A stretch of DNA of 53,229 bases from Paucilactobacillus suebicus DSM 5007 = KCTC 3549. GTDB taxonomy: Bacteria > Bacillota > Bacilli > Lactobacillales > Lactobacillaceae. Positions 35,971 to 43,927 of the stretch are shown here, one piece after another (positions within the stretch are counted from its first letter, which is position 1; each line of letters begins with the position of its first letter). The translations under genes and the position numbers were made by a program. The notes under the pieces were generated by a model. That model had not been told where the DNA came from and made no database searches. It saw only the letters and a list, made by a program, of their open reading frames with translations. The stretch is from NCBI RefSeq assembly GCF_001434475.1, contig NZ_AZGF01000016.1:1-53229 (forward strand), read 5' to 3'.

Positions 35971-36003
35971 TATCGTAATGACCAAATATGAGGAGCAACA
36001 GTT

Positions 36004-36459
36004 ATGAAGGAACAGGAACAATTTTTAAACGGTCTAAGTACGTTGCTTGATAAGATGCAGTTACTTGACCGGGACACAATGCAAAGTCAATTGAACGGAT
36101 TTAAACCGGCAGAAGTTCACACGATTGAATTTATTGGCAAACACAGTCACACCAATGTTACACAGATATCAAGTGCCATGTACGTCACCAGAGGAGCTGT
36201 TAGTAAAATGACCAAGCGACTGATGGCAAAAGAACTAATTGAAAGCTACCAAATATCTGATAACAAAAAAGAAATTTATTTTCGCCTAACCACAGCTGGA
36301 AAACGTATATTTAACATTCATGAATCATTAAATCATCAATTTGAAAAACGAGATGAGTCTGTATTTAAACAAACTAGTCAGGCCGATATTGATGCAGTCT
36401 TATCCTTTATATCAAAATACAATCAACATTTAGATGTCCTTATTAAGGATCGGCAATAG
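36004..36459 (+). CDS. MarR-family transcriptional regulator
   Basis: 151 residues with a winged helix: HTNVTQISSAMYVTRGAVSKMTKRLMAKELIESYQ plus the wing DNKKEIYFRLTTAGK. GAGGAGC lies 9 nt before the ATG. It shares an operator-like 20-mer with the downstream acetyltransferase promoter, suggesting that it controls itself and that gene. No redox cysteine pair is present, so its signal is likely a small ligand. Confidence 0.9.
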   Translation: MKEQEQFLNGLSTLLDKMQLLDRDTMQSQLNGFKPAEVHTIEFIGKHSHTNVTQISSAMYVTRGAVSKMTKRLMAKELIESYQISDNKKEIYFRLTTAGKRIFNIHESLNHQFEKRDESVFKQTSQADIDAVLSFISKYNQHLDVLIKDRQ

Positions 36460-36491
36460 GATTACTCTTAAAATCAACTTCCTGCAGTTGT

Positions 36492-36547
36492 GTAAGGCCC
36501 TCAAGACTATCATTCATAAAATTGAATTATGGGTTTGAGAGCCTTAC
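36492..36547 (+). terminator. Long hairpin after marR
   Basis: Stem GTAAGGC-CTCAA/TTGAG-GCCTTAC with one mismatch and a secondary inner pairing (TTCATAA/TTATGGG region). It is followed by TCTTTTAATTAG, a weak T-tract. Confidence 0.6.
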
Positions 36548-36567
36548 GTCTTTTAATTAGTCTTTTG

Positions 36568-36614
36568 TTGACAAAGAAACAAAGCACTGGTAATATTGTT
36601 GCCATAGAAACAAT
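36568..36614 (+). promoter_or_regulatory. Acetyltransferase promoter with shared operator motif (site 2)
   Basis: A near-consensus promoter: TTGACA (36568-36573), 17 nt, TAATAT (36591-36596). The motif ATTGTTGCCATAGAAACAAT (36595-36614) begins in the -10 and covers the start point; it matches 17 of 20 positions of the marR promoter motif. Confidence 0.7.
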
Positions 36615-36631
36615 AAAAAGGAGTGATCAAT

Positions 36632-37162
36632 TTGAATAATTTTGATAAATTACTAAAAATAAACTGTTTTTCAACTGACCAAGACGCTCGTGACCTTGCT
36701 GCAGAGGTACTAGAATCAAATTTCAACTGTGAAATCAACTGTGTGGAGATCGATCCAAGCGTTAAATTCGCCCACCATGCCAAAGGTTGCACAATTGCTG
36801 CTTCCAAGATTGATGCAGACACTGTTATATTCCAAAACGTTACAATCGGCGCTAATCAAACTTATAACAAGGTTACTAGTCAATGGGAAGGTCTAGGTAA
36901 TCCAGTCATTGGTAAAAACGTTGTTATTGCTGACGGTGCAAAAGTTGTTGGTCCAATTATTATTGGAGATAACACTGTCATTGGTGCGGGATCAGTAATC
37001 ACTAAGGATATTCCAGCTAATTCAATTGCATTTGGCGTCAATCATTTTAAACCAAAAGACGACCATTATTCACCTGTCTTTTACAAGCAAATGCCACAAC
37101 CATCAGAAATTATAGACGCTTGCCAAAAGGTCATCCAACGCTACCAACAAACTGATAAATAA
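36632..37162 (+). CDS. Serine acetyltransferase-like hexapeptide-repeat protein
   Basis: 176 residues with left-handed beta-helix hexapeptide repeats (VIFQNVTIGAN, PVIGKNVVIADGAKVVGPIIIGDNTVIGAGSVITKDIPANSIAFGV) as in CysE and related O-acetyltransferases. The catalytic His is probably in VKFAHHAKG. It is shorter than CysE, and no cysteine synthesis gene is adjacent, so the acceptor is uncertain. The TTG at 36632 is 8 nt after AGGAG and is preferred to a GTG at 36623 that overlaps the ribosome site. Confidence 0.8.
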   Translation: MNNFDKLLKINCFSTDQDARDLAAEVLESNFNCEINCVEIDPSVKFAHHAKGCTIAASKIDADTVIFQNVTIGANQTYNKVTSQWEGLGNPVIGKNVVIADGAKVVGPIIIGDNTVIGAGSVITKDIPANSIAFGVNHFKPKDDHYSPVFYKQMPQPSEIIDACQKVIQRYQQTDK

Positions 37163-37176
37163 CTCATACCTAGCTC

Positions 37177-37222
37177 AAAAAAAGATTCATGATGTCTTTC
37201 TTCCAACATCATGAATCTTTTT
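37177..37222. terminator. Bidirectional terminator
   Basis: AAAAAAGATTCATGATGT / ACATCATGAATCTTTTT, 10-nt loop, A-run before and T-run after, between convergent genes. Confidence 0.88.
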
Positions 37223-37233
37223 ATATACTTTGG

Positions 37234-38151
37234 TTATAGTTCATCTTTTAGTAACAAATAGTTAACTAGCGTTCTAGCTTCAGATTGACTTCCTTCAACA
37301 ACCTCAGGATGGTAAATTAACTGAGGGTCATTTAAATCAATTACTTTAAACTTACTGCTTATTTTTTTTAACGTTGGCCATGTTTCATCTGCGTACCGAT
37401 TACCAATCACGTAACCAAAATCAATTTTCGTAAACGGCCGTGATAGTTCGTTAATCACTTCAATACGATTCGAATCGATAAAATCTTGAGTACCAATCAA
37501 CAATGGCATTAATGGATAATCGCTGATATCAATTAATGGGTCATTGGCGACAAATTTCCAGTGATTTTTCAGGCCATAGTATTGAGCTGCAAAACCGCCC
37601 TTGGATGAACCATATAACACAATGTGGTCCATAGAAATATTGAACCGTTTAATGGTTTGAAGAATTAGCATGATAACATCGTTTTCAAACGTGGAATAAT
37701 TTTGGGTATTCATGAAAAAAGAGCCCACATTCAGATTAAAATCAATAATTCTTAAGACAATCGTGTTTCTTGGCACACCATCAAAACTTTCGGTGACATA
37801 TCTAGACCAGTAATTTGATTGTACCATTTCATCGTAAATGCCAGTACCACCAAAATCAACCACTAAATTTCTCGGTTGTACGTTCGAAAGACTAGCCGGA
37901 TCAAGTTTAAAGACCAGCCCCCGGTAACGGGCATACCCAAACTGATCAACCTCAATTAACTTACGTGGTACATAATGATGCTGGTGTCCCCGACTATGGT
38001 CCAATATCAAATCACGAGCTAACAATTGCTCGTGCGTTTTATAAAACTCCTGATTACCTAGCACGGCTGCTGAAAATGGATTATCAGTTGAATCAGTAAT
38101 TAAATCAATTGATCCATCTTCATTACTTACTAACTGATTTATTACTTCCAC
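37234..38151 (-). CDS. Putative alpha/beta-hydrolase-fold protein of unknown role
   Basis: 305 residues, no signal peptide or membrane helix. A nucleophile-elbow motif is visible: IVLYGSSKGGFAAQYYGLK (G-S-S-K-G-G near residue 193), with downstream LIYHPEVVEG offering a possible catalytic His near the C-terminus and DFGGTG as a possible oxyanion region. The overall pattern resembles Asp2 and XcbB/CpsF-type proteins linked to surface glycan modification, but I cannot assign a family firmly. It lies alone near the exopolysaccharide cluster, followed by a strong terminator. Confidence 0.5.
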   Translation of the reverse strand: MEVINQLVSNEDGSIDLITDSTDNPFSAAVLGNQEFYKTHEQLLARDLILDHSRGHQHHYVPRKLIEVDQFGYARYRGLVFKLDPASLSNVQPRNLVVDFGGTGIYDEMVQSNYWSRYVTESFDGVPRNTIVLRIIDFNLNVGSFFMNTQNYSTFENDVIMLILQTIKRFNISMDHIVLYGSSKGGFAAQYYGLKNHWKFVANDPLIDISDYPLMPLLIGTQDFIDSNRIEVINELSRPFTKIDFGYVIGNRYADETWPTLKKISSKFKVIDLNDPQLIYHPEVVEGSQSEARTLVNYLLLKDEL

Positions 38152-38378
38152 AAGTGCCCCTCCTCCATTTTTAAGTATTATATTAAACTACTCAATACTT
38201 ACCAGCGTTATATCGGTATATATTAATCATATATCTTTCACCTATAAAAGTTAACCCCTACGTCAATATATACATATATAAATATATTCGTGCTGTTTTA
38301 ACTAATAATATTGCAATCCAGACACTGATTGTGATACATTGCAAAACATCAAGGATATCCTGAAGGAGGTCACGTGCA

Positions 38379-38633
38379 ATGCAAAAAAATGAACGAATGG
38401 ATTTAAACGTCACCACTGATTTAAAACAGGCAGCAGACCAATTTACTCATGATAAATTTCGACTATCATTAGATGAGTACTTAACTCTCATTATTGAAAG
38501 TTTGGCTTCTCAGCAACTAGGAGAACACAATTTATTAAATCAGGATTTGGTAGAGCGTATCAATAACTCAATGCACGATAAAAATTCTGAATCAGCTGCC
38601 GATTTTATAGAACGCCTGGTAAACGGCGAATAA
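38379..38633 (+). CDS. Ribbon-helix-helix RelB/DinJ-like protein (orphan antitoxin-like)
   Basis: 84 residues. The N-terminal MDLNVTTDLKQAADQFTHDK then FRLSLDEYLTLIIESLA has the strand-helix-helix pattern of RelB/DinJ antitoxins. AGGAGG lies 9 nt before the ATG, and TTGCAA/ATACAT with 17-nt spacing is a possible promoter upstream. No toxin frame follows: a convergent terminator and glycosyltransferase come next. It may be an orphan antitoxin or a small regulator. Confidence 0.65.
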   Translation: MQKNERMDLNVTTDLKQAADQFTHDKFRLSLDEYLTLIIESLASQQLGEHNLLNQDLVERINNSMHDKNSESAADFIERLVNGE

Positions 38634-38678
38634 AAAGCTTCATTAGCTGATTTTTTGACCAGTTAGTGAAGCTTTTTT
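38632..38678. terminator. Bidirectional terminator overlapping the GtrB-like gene end
   Basis: AAAAAGCTTCA / TGAAGCTTTTTT with further wobble pairing inside. Ends the RHH gene on the plus strand and the GtrB-like gene, whose stop lies in the stem, on the minus strand. Confidence 0.8.
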
Positions 38679-39659
38679 AGTTGTCATATCAATTTGTGTC
38701 TTAGAATTAACCGTTTTTTCAATTTGATATCTTGGTCGTTGTTTTACTTCCGTAAATACCTTACCAATATATTCACCAATAATGCTCAGCGACGTTAACT
38801 GAACTCCACCTAAAAACCAAATCGAAATCATTAATGATGGCCAACCAGTGGTAGTATTCCCCAAAAATCTTTGAATAAGTGTATAAACCATTAGTGCGAT
38901 GCTTAGAATAATACTAGCAAAGCCTAAATACATAATAATTCTAATTGGTGCAAGCGAAAACGACGAGATGCCATCAAAGGCAAAATTCAACATTTTCTTT
39001 AACGGATACTTTGATTTACCGGCATAACGTTCTTTACGCATATAGTACACCTTAGCGCTCGGATACCCAACCAGTGGCACAATACCACGTAAGAAGAGGT
39101 TTCGCTCACGATACTTGAGTAAGGCATGGATGGCTCTCTTGCTCATTAATCTATAGTCGGCATGATTGTATACCATCTTCACACCAAAATGTTCCATCAG
39201 CTTATAAAACGTTTCTGCACTATACTTCTTAAACCAAGTATCAGTCTTCCGATTATTACGCACTCCATACACGACATCCGCCCCTTCAAGATACTCATCC
39301 ACCATCTTAGGAATAATATTAATATCATCCTGAAGATCAGCATCAATCGTTATTGCAATTGAAGTACTTTGTTCAACCATGGTTAAGCCAGCAATTAATG
39401 CATTCTGGTGGCCAAAATTTCGGCTGAATTTAATTCCACTCACATATTTGTTGCTGTCATTTAAAGACTCAATGCACGACCAAGTATTATCTCTACTACC
39501 ATCATCAACAAATAAGATTCGGCTCTTTTTACTAATTTTTTGATTTTTTATTAACTGAGTTAATATCGAAGTTATCTCTTTCGCAGTTTCGAAGATTACC
39601 TCTTCTTCATTAAAGCAAGGGATGATAATCGTTAGAATATTTACTTCATTGTTTACCAA
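38643..39659 (-). CDS. GtrB/CsbB-like polyprenyl-phosphate glycosyltransferase
   Basis: About 338 residues: a GT2 GT-A domain (IIIPCFNEEEVI, VDDGSRDNTW, KFSRNFGHQNALIAGL, TIDADLQDD), then GKSKYPLKKMLNFAFDGI and two C-terminal helices. This is the GtrB/CsbB/DPM1 layout: enzymes that transfer a hexose or HexNAc from a nucleotide sugar to undecaprenyl phosphate for use outside the membrane. The TTG at 39659, 6 nt after GGGGTGG, is preferred to 39692. It is 100 nt behind the PssE-like gene with its own possible -10 (TATAAT near 39705), so it is part of the locus but perhaps separately controlled. Confidence 0.85.
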   Translation of the reverse strand: MVNNEVNILTIIIPCFNEEEVIFETAKEITSILTQLIKNQKISKKSRILFVDDGSRDNTWSCIESLNDSNKYVSGIKFSRNFGHQNALIAGLTMVEQSTSIAITIDADLQDDINIIPKMVDEYLEGADVVYGVRNNRKTDTWFKKYSAETFYKLMEHFGVKMVYNHADYRLMSKRAIHALLKYRERNLFLRGIVPLVGYPSAKVYYMRKERYAGKSKYPLKKMLNFAFDGISSFSLAPIRIIMYLGFASIILSIALMVYTLIQRFLGNTTTGWPSLMISIWFLGGVQLTSLSIIGEYIGKVFTEVKQRPRYQIEKTVNSKTQIDMTTKKASLTGQKIS

Positions 39660-39758
39660 AGCAATCCACCCCAATTTAATCTCGTTTAACACTTATATAG
39701 GTATTATACTACTATACGTTTAAAAATAAATTTGGCGCTTAATTTAGAGACTCCATTC

Positions 39759-40613
39759 TTAAACATCAAACTGTGTCTCATGAATACCGGCATTCATTAA
39801 ATCGTAAGGATTATGCATTGACTTTTCATCCCACGATGCAATTCCCACAACCATCGAAATTGCCAAATTAACTAAATTAGTATTTTCTTTCAGTGCATTA
39901 TTGAATCCATTTTTAATCCGATCTGCAGCAATTTGTGCTCCATCCGCATCTGAGTACAGCAAGATTGCCCACGTTGGGTCATCATTATTTAACAGGTAGG
40001 TAATATCATTTGTTCTTGTTTTTTCTTTAATCGTTGTAGACGTGATTTTGAGAAGCGTCTCCAGTTGATTTTCACTCATCATGCGTTTTAAATCATCAAA
40101 ATATCTGATTTTTATAATCGCCGTTGTAACTGGCAGGTTAAATCTACGGTTTGTTTCAATAAACACAGCTACATCTTCTACATACGCAACAGTGGTTCTC
40201 AAATTTGTTTGCTGATCAAATGCCCCTCTCTCAATTAATGCTGTTCTCAAACTACTATTGGATTGTTGTAGTTTAACTTGATTGCGGGTCATAAAATATA
40301 GTGATAGCGATAGCATCAGGGGTAGTAAAATCCAAAAACTAAGTTGCCATGATATGTCTGCGTCTTTTACTAAATACTGATAAATTTCAAATACCGCCTG
40401 TATCGCCATAAACAGCATATTACTCAGGATGCTCGGCAAAAGTCCATAAAAATACGTAACTATTAGTAACCCAACAGTGCAAAAGAGGTAAATAACGTTG
40501 ACTAACTCATGTCCGGTCAATGTCATTAGAACGGCCGTAATACTGAATAAAGTTAAAAACAATAATAAACCAACGTCTTCCAACAGTGATTCACGCTTGT
40601 CTCTATTTTTCAT
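39759..40613 (-). CDS. PssE/YdaK-like c-di-GMP receptor with degenerate GGDEF domain
   Basis: 284 residues: four membrane helices (~15-108) and a GGDEF-fold domain (~125-284). At the active site GGDEF is replaced by NNDDP (209-213), so it cannot be a cyclase. The inhibitory-site motif RxxD is intact as RTND (200-203), exactly five residues before it. This combination is the hallmark of Listeria PssE and Bacillus YdaK, which bind c-di-GMP and activate a polysaccharide synthase. The ATG at 40613 follows GGGGGA by 7 nt and overlaps the PssD-like gene end by 11 nt. Confidence 0.88.
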   Translation of the reverse strand: MKNRDKRESLLEDVGLLLFLTLFSITAVLMTLTGHELVNVIYLFCTVGLLIVTYFYGLLPSILSNMLFMAIQAVFEIYQYLVKDADISWQLSFWILLPLMLSLSLYFMTRNQVKLQQSNSSLRTALIERGAFDQQTNLRTTVAYVEDVAVFIETNRRFNLPVTTAIIKIRYFDDLKRMMSENQLETLLKITSTTIKEKTRTNDITYLLNNDDPTWAILLYSDADGAQIAADRIKNGFNNALKENTNLVNLAISMVVGIASWDEKSMHNPYDLMNAGIHETQFDV

Positions 40614-42717
40614 GTTTGTGTCCCCCATTCAGTAATGACTGCTTTTTTAAAATTAAAATCACGACAGCGCATAAAGCAACCAAGGCAAGAACAATTAATC
40701 CGAGATATAAAATAATCTGAGAATTACTGTCAAAAAACCTCTTTTTTACTAATGATTCATTTATAGCTTTATCCTTCTTAAATCTGTACCCATAGTGATT
40801 GTTATTTTGGTCGACTACAATGGCATCCCCCGAATACTGTTCAATGTTTTTCTGGAAATTAATTTGTGTTGAAGCCAGATAAGCAGCCTGATTTGAGGCT
40901 CCAGTTACAACAAGCATTCCTCGTCTCTTATTGTATGGAGATCTAAGCAACTGAGCTGTACCAACTTGTGTACCGTAATTCTTTTCTATACTCAATTTTT
41001 CGTTAGACACAATTCTTGTTAAATTTTTTGAAAATTTAAAATATAAATCTTTATTTAAATCTTTAATCATCTTGTTTGATTTTGGTGTTCCAATGACGAT
41101 TACATTAGAATTGGCCAAAACCTTATTACTAGGTTTGTGAGTGTAGAATTGAATATTACCAGTATTGCTCTTAGCAAAACTACCAATTAAGTTGAAGACA
41201 TTGGTTAATGTTTGATAGTCAACCGATGATAACCTCTTTGGTAGCACCACTGCGATGTTATTATACGTTTGGTGTTTAATAAATAAAGTTGGATAGTTAG
41301 TATAAAGCAAGTCATTGCTTCGTTCAGATTTAACTATCATTCTCGAACTTGGTTCTACCTGAGCCCATGGTGTATTTGAATTATCAGAATTATCATTTCC
41401 GTTTGTTTCAAGATCAAAAGCCACCTGAACTGTAAAACTATTACCTAACGCCGTTCCACGAGGAACATCCACAGTCAGTTCATCCCCATCAGCATGAGAC
41501 TTAGTTAGTTTTTTACTTCCAAGTGTTGTGTTATTAACGTAAACAGTAACCAATGAATTTTTAAAATCCATGTTTTTACTATATTTAAAATGAAGTTTAA
41601 CCTTTGACCCATCAGCATTAGAACGATCATTTGGTAAACTAATTTGATAGGTTGTTGTTCGATGACCTGAACCCGTGACGACATCTGGTGAACTTGTAAG
41701 TTTGTATTTCTCATTATCATGCAGTGATGAACTGTCAGTATCTGTTGATGAAGTAATTGTTTCTGCGGACTGATTAGTTTCATTCATTAATTCTTGGTTT
41801 GCGACAAACCGTGCGGCTTTTTTTAGCAGTTTGCCGTTTTTAGCTGTGACAACTAAATAGTGCTTGCCATTTTGATATTGGGTCATAACCAATGCGTTAT
41901 TTTTGAGTTTTGACTGATCAATTTTATTTTTTAAATTATTTGGTAGGTGATTATATGTCATCACTGCCATAATGTAATTTCCACTTTGTGCGTTCATGTC
42001 CGAATATTTCACAACGGGTATCTGTTCATTAGCGGTTGTGATAACTCTGGCTTCGCCTGCCAATGTGATCATTGCAGCAGTTAGCTCATCACTTGATGCA
42101 TTGTTAGGGGTAACAATTTTTGACTCCTGATTTGCAATCGTATCCTGGCCGACAAAATGGCCATAAAATGATGCCACGGTATTATCGGCATCCTTTAGTT
42201 GGTACTCAAAATTAACATTCGATCCGCTCTTTATGGTTAACCAATTGGCTGGAGTTTGTGCTAGTTGATAATTACCTTTACCTTTTTTAGTTAATATTTG
42301 TCCAGTAATTTTAAGAGTATTATCGCCACTCAACAAACTAACTGGTATCTTAATTTGTTCTGTCTGAAATCCTGACTTATTGCTTGGACGAAACGAATAA
42401 AATTTAACCCCGTTAATAGAAACCGTTATATCTGATGTTTGCTTTGATGATAGTTGTGAAACTTGATAGTTAAGGTTAAATGTTGCATTTTTGACATTCC
42501 AATATTCCATTTTGGTAAAGTACATATTAGATTCAACAGACTGTCCCGACAATGTTGTTGTACTATTTTGAAATTGCTGAGTATACGTCTGGTTAGCCGC
42601 ATGCACGTCACCAACCTCAAAAGTAAAAAATACGCCCACAGAAATGATAATTAAAAACCATTTAATGATAACGCTTTGTTTTATACCATTTTGCTTGTTG
42701 ATGAAAAACTTGTTCAC
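40603..42717 (-). CDS. PssD/YdaN (BcsB-like) extracytoplasmic synthase subunit
   Basis: 704 residues: an N-terminal signal/helix (~10-35, ending near DVHAA), a long extracytoplasmic beta-rich region and one C-terminal helix (~670-695, IILYLGLIVLALVALCAVVILI). This is the BcsB layout: a carbohydrate-binding partner that guides the chain leaving the synthase. The start is taken as GTG at 42717, 7 nt after GGTGGGG; an ATG at 42750 would extend further into the PssC-like gene. With the GTG start the overlap with PssC is 56 nt. Confidence 0.85.
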   Translation of the reverse strand: MNKFFINKQNGIKQSVIIKWFLIIISVGVFFTFEVGDVHAANQTYTQQFQNSTTTLSGQSVESNMYFTKMEYWNVKNATFNLNYQVSQLSSKQTSDITVSINGVKFYSFRPSNKSGFQTEQIKIPVSLLSGDNTLKITGQILTKKGKGNYQLAQTPANWLTIKSGSNVNFEYQLKDADNTVASFYGHFVGQDTIANQESKIVTPNNASSDELTAAMITLAGEARVITTANEQIPVVKYSDMNAQSGNYIMAVMTYNHLPNNLKNKIDQSKLKNNALVMTQYQNGKHYLVVTAKNGKLLKKAARFVANQELMNETNQSAETITSSTDTDSSSLHDNEKYKLTSSPDVVTGSGHRTTTYQISLPNDRSNADGSKVKLHFKYSKNMDFKNSLVTVYVNNTTLGSKKLTKSHADGDELTVDVPRGTALGNSFTVQVAFDLETNGNDNSDNSNTPWAQVEPSSRMIVKSERSNDLLYTNYPTLFIKHQTYNNIAVVLPKRLSSVDYQTLTNVFNLIGSFAKSNTGNIQFYTHKPSNKVLANSNVIVIGTPKSNKMIKDLNKDLYFKFSKNLTRIVSNEKLSIEKNYGTQVGTAQLLRSPYNKRRGMLVVTGASNQAAYLASTQINFQKNIEQYSGDAIVVDQNNNHYGYRFKKDKAINESLVKKRFFDSNSQIILYLGLIVLALVALCAVVILILKKQSLLNGGHKHEK

Positions 42718-43924
42718 GAATATACCCCACCATTCCATAAGCTGCCACAATCAGCCACATTTGACTATAAACTAAGTACATAAACACTATCAGCAATAGA
42801 TTGCTAAACTTCATTTCACCTTTCTCAGTTGTAATCGTTGCAAAGGTACTAATCACAAACATCAGAATGGCAAACAGCCACAACGAGTTGCTGAACCCTT
42901 GAAGGGTTGAATGTGCTAACCCGGCAACGGAAAGCACAAAGGCCGTATCCGATAAAATTAACGATGTCATTAGAAGAAAATAAACCGATAAAAAGTACAA
43001 AAGATCAAACCTAATCGGCCTGCCAGATTTTTGAAACAATTTTTTGGCATTTTTAATAATCACATAGATATTTCCTTTAACCCATCTTGTCCGTTGATGA
43101 AACCAGACATCTAGAGTCTGTGGTTCCTGTTCCCACGTCACAGCACGTGGCTGGAACTGGATTCTGTAGCCCATTTGATAAACTCTAAAACTAATTTCAG
43201 TATCTTCTGCAAGTGCTTTAATGTCCCAGCCACCGATTTCATCTAGCACGTCACGACGAATCACATAATTTGTACCCGGGATAGTGCATAAATGAAATAA
43301 ATGTTGTCTGCCTGCTTGCGCCATCCATTGAAAAGATAAAGTTTCGATATTAATAAATCGAGTCAATAAAGTTGCGTCTTTATTGCGCGTTCTGAACTTT
43401 CCAATAACTGCTGCAAGCTGGCGATCATTCAACAATTCGGCTACTAACAGCCTTAATGCCTCATGTTCAGGTGTGTTATCTGCATCATAAACTGAAATGA
43501 TGCTTCCTTTGGCCTGCTTTAAGCCAATATTCAATGCGTTTGATTTTCCTTTACCGCCATTGGTTTTGTCCGTATTAATAATTTTTAATCGGGCACCAGT
43601 AAATTCTTCCTGCAACTCTCCCAATAATTGTGCGGAATTATCACTAGAATTATCATTAATAACAATTACCTCATACTTGTCATGCGGATAATCAAAACTC
43701 AGTAAGGATAACACCGTTTTGACAATAACAATTCCTTCGTTGTGTGCAGGAACCAGGATAGATACGAACGGTACTTTACTCGGCAAAGACTTATCGACTT
43801 TTTTTACTTGTTTTAAATACCATGTGTATCCGGCAATTGTTAGGATTAAGTTAACAACTAAAATGCCCCAAATTGAGATGATAGCAATCATTAATAAAAA
43901 ATCGAGAATTGAGATATTATTCAC
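42662..43924 (-). CDS. PssC/YdaM-like processive glycosyltransferase (GT2)
   Basis: 420 residues: N-terminal helix (~10-35), GT-A domain (~50-290), four or so C-terminal helices. Processive motifs: NDNSSD (90-95), DAD (147-149), AED (239-241, the TED position) and QRTRW (277-281). There is no PilZ domain; c-di-GMP control is expected through the separate PssE-like protein. In Listeria the homologous complex makes poly-beta-1,4-ManNAc. The GTG at 43924 lies almost on top of AGAAGG, so the start is uncertain; an ATG at 43891 is possible. Confidence 0.88.
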   Translation of the reverse strand: MNNISILDFLLMIAIISIWGILVVNLILTIAGYTWYLKQVKKVDKSLPSKVPFVSILVPAHNEGIVIVKTVLSLLSFDYPHDKYEVIVINDNSSDNSAQLLGELQEEFTGARLKIINTDKTNGGKGKSNALNIGLKQAKGSIISVYDADNTPEHEALRLLVAELLNDRQLAAVIGKFRTRNKDATLLTRFINIETLSFQWMAQAGRQHLFHLCTIPGTNYVIRRDVLDEIGGWDIKALAEDTEISFRVYQMGYRIQFQPRAVTWEQEPQTLDVWFHQRTRWVKGNIYVIIKNAKKLFQKSGRPIRFDLLYFLSVYFLLMTSLILSDTAFVLSVAGLAHSTLQGFSNSLWLFAILMFVISTFATITTEKGEMKFSNLLLIVFMYLVYSQMWLIVAAYGMVGYIREQVFHQQAKWYKTKRYH

Positions 43925-43927
43925 CTT

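Noticed and set aside
35807-35998. Small minus-strand frame between the zinc-binding protein and marR
   Set aside because: It overlaps a terminator hairpin and the marR promoter, and has no ribosome site.
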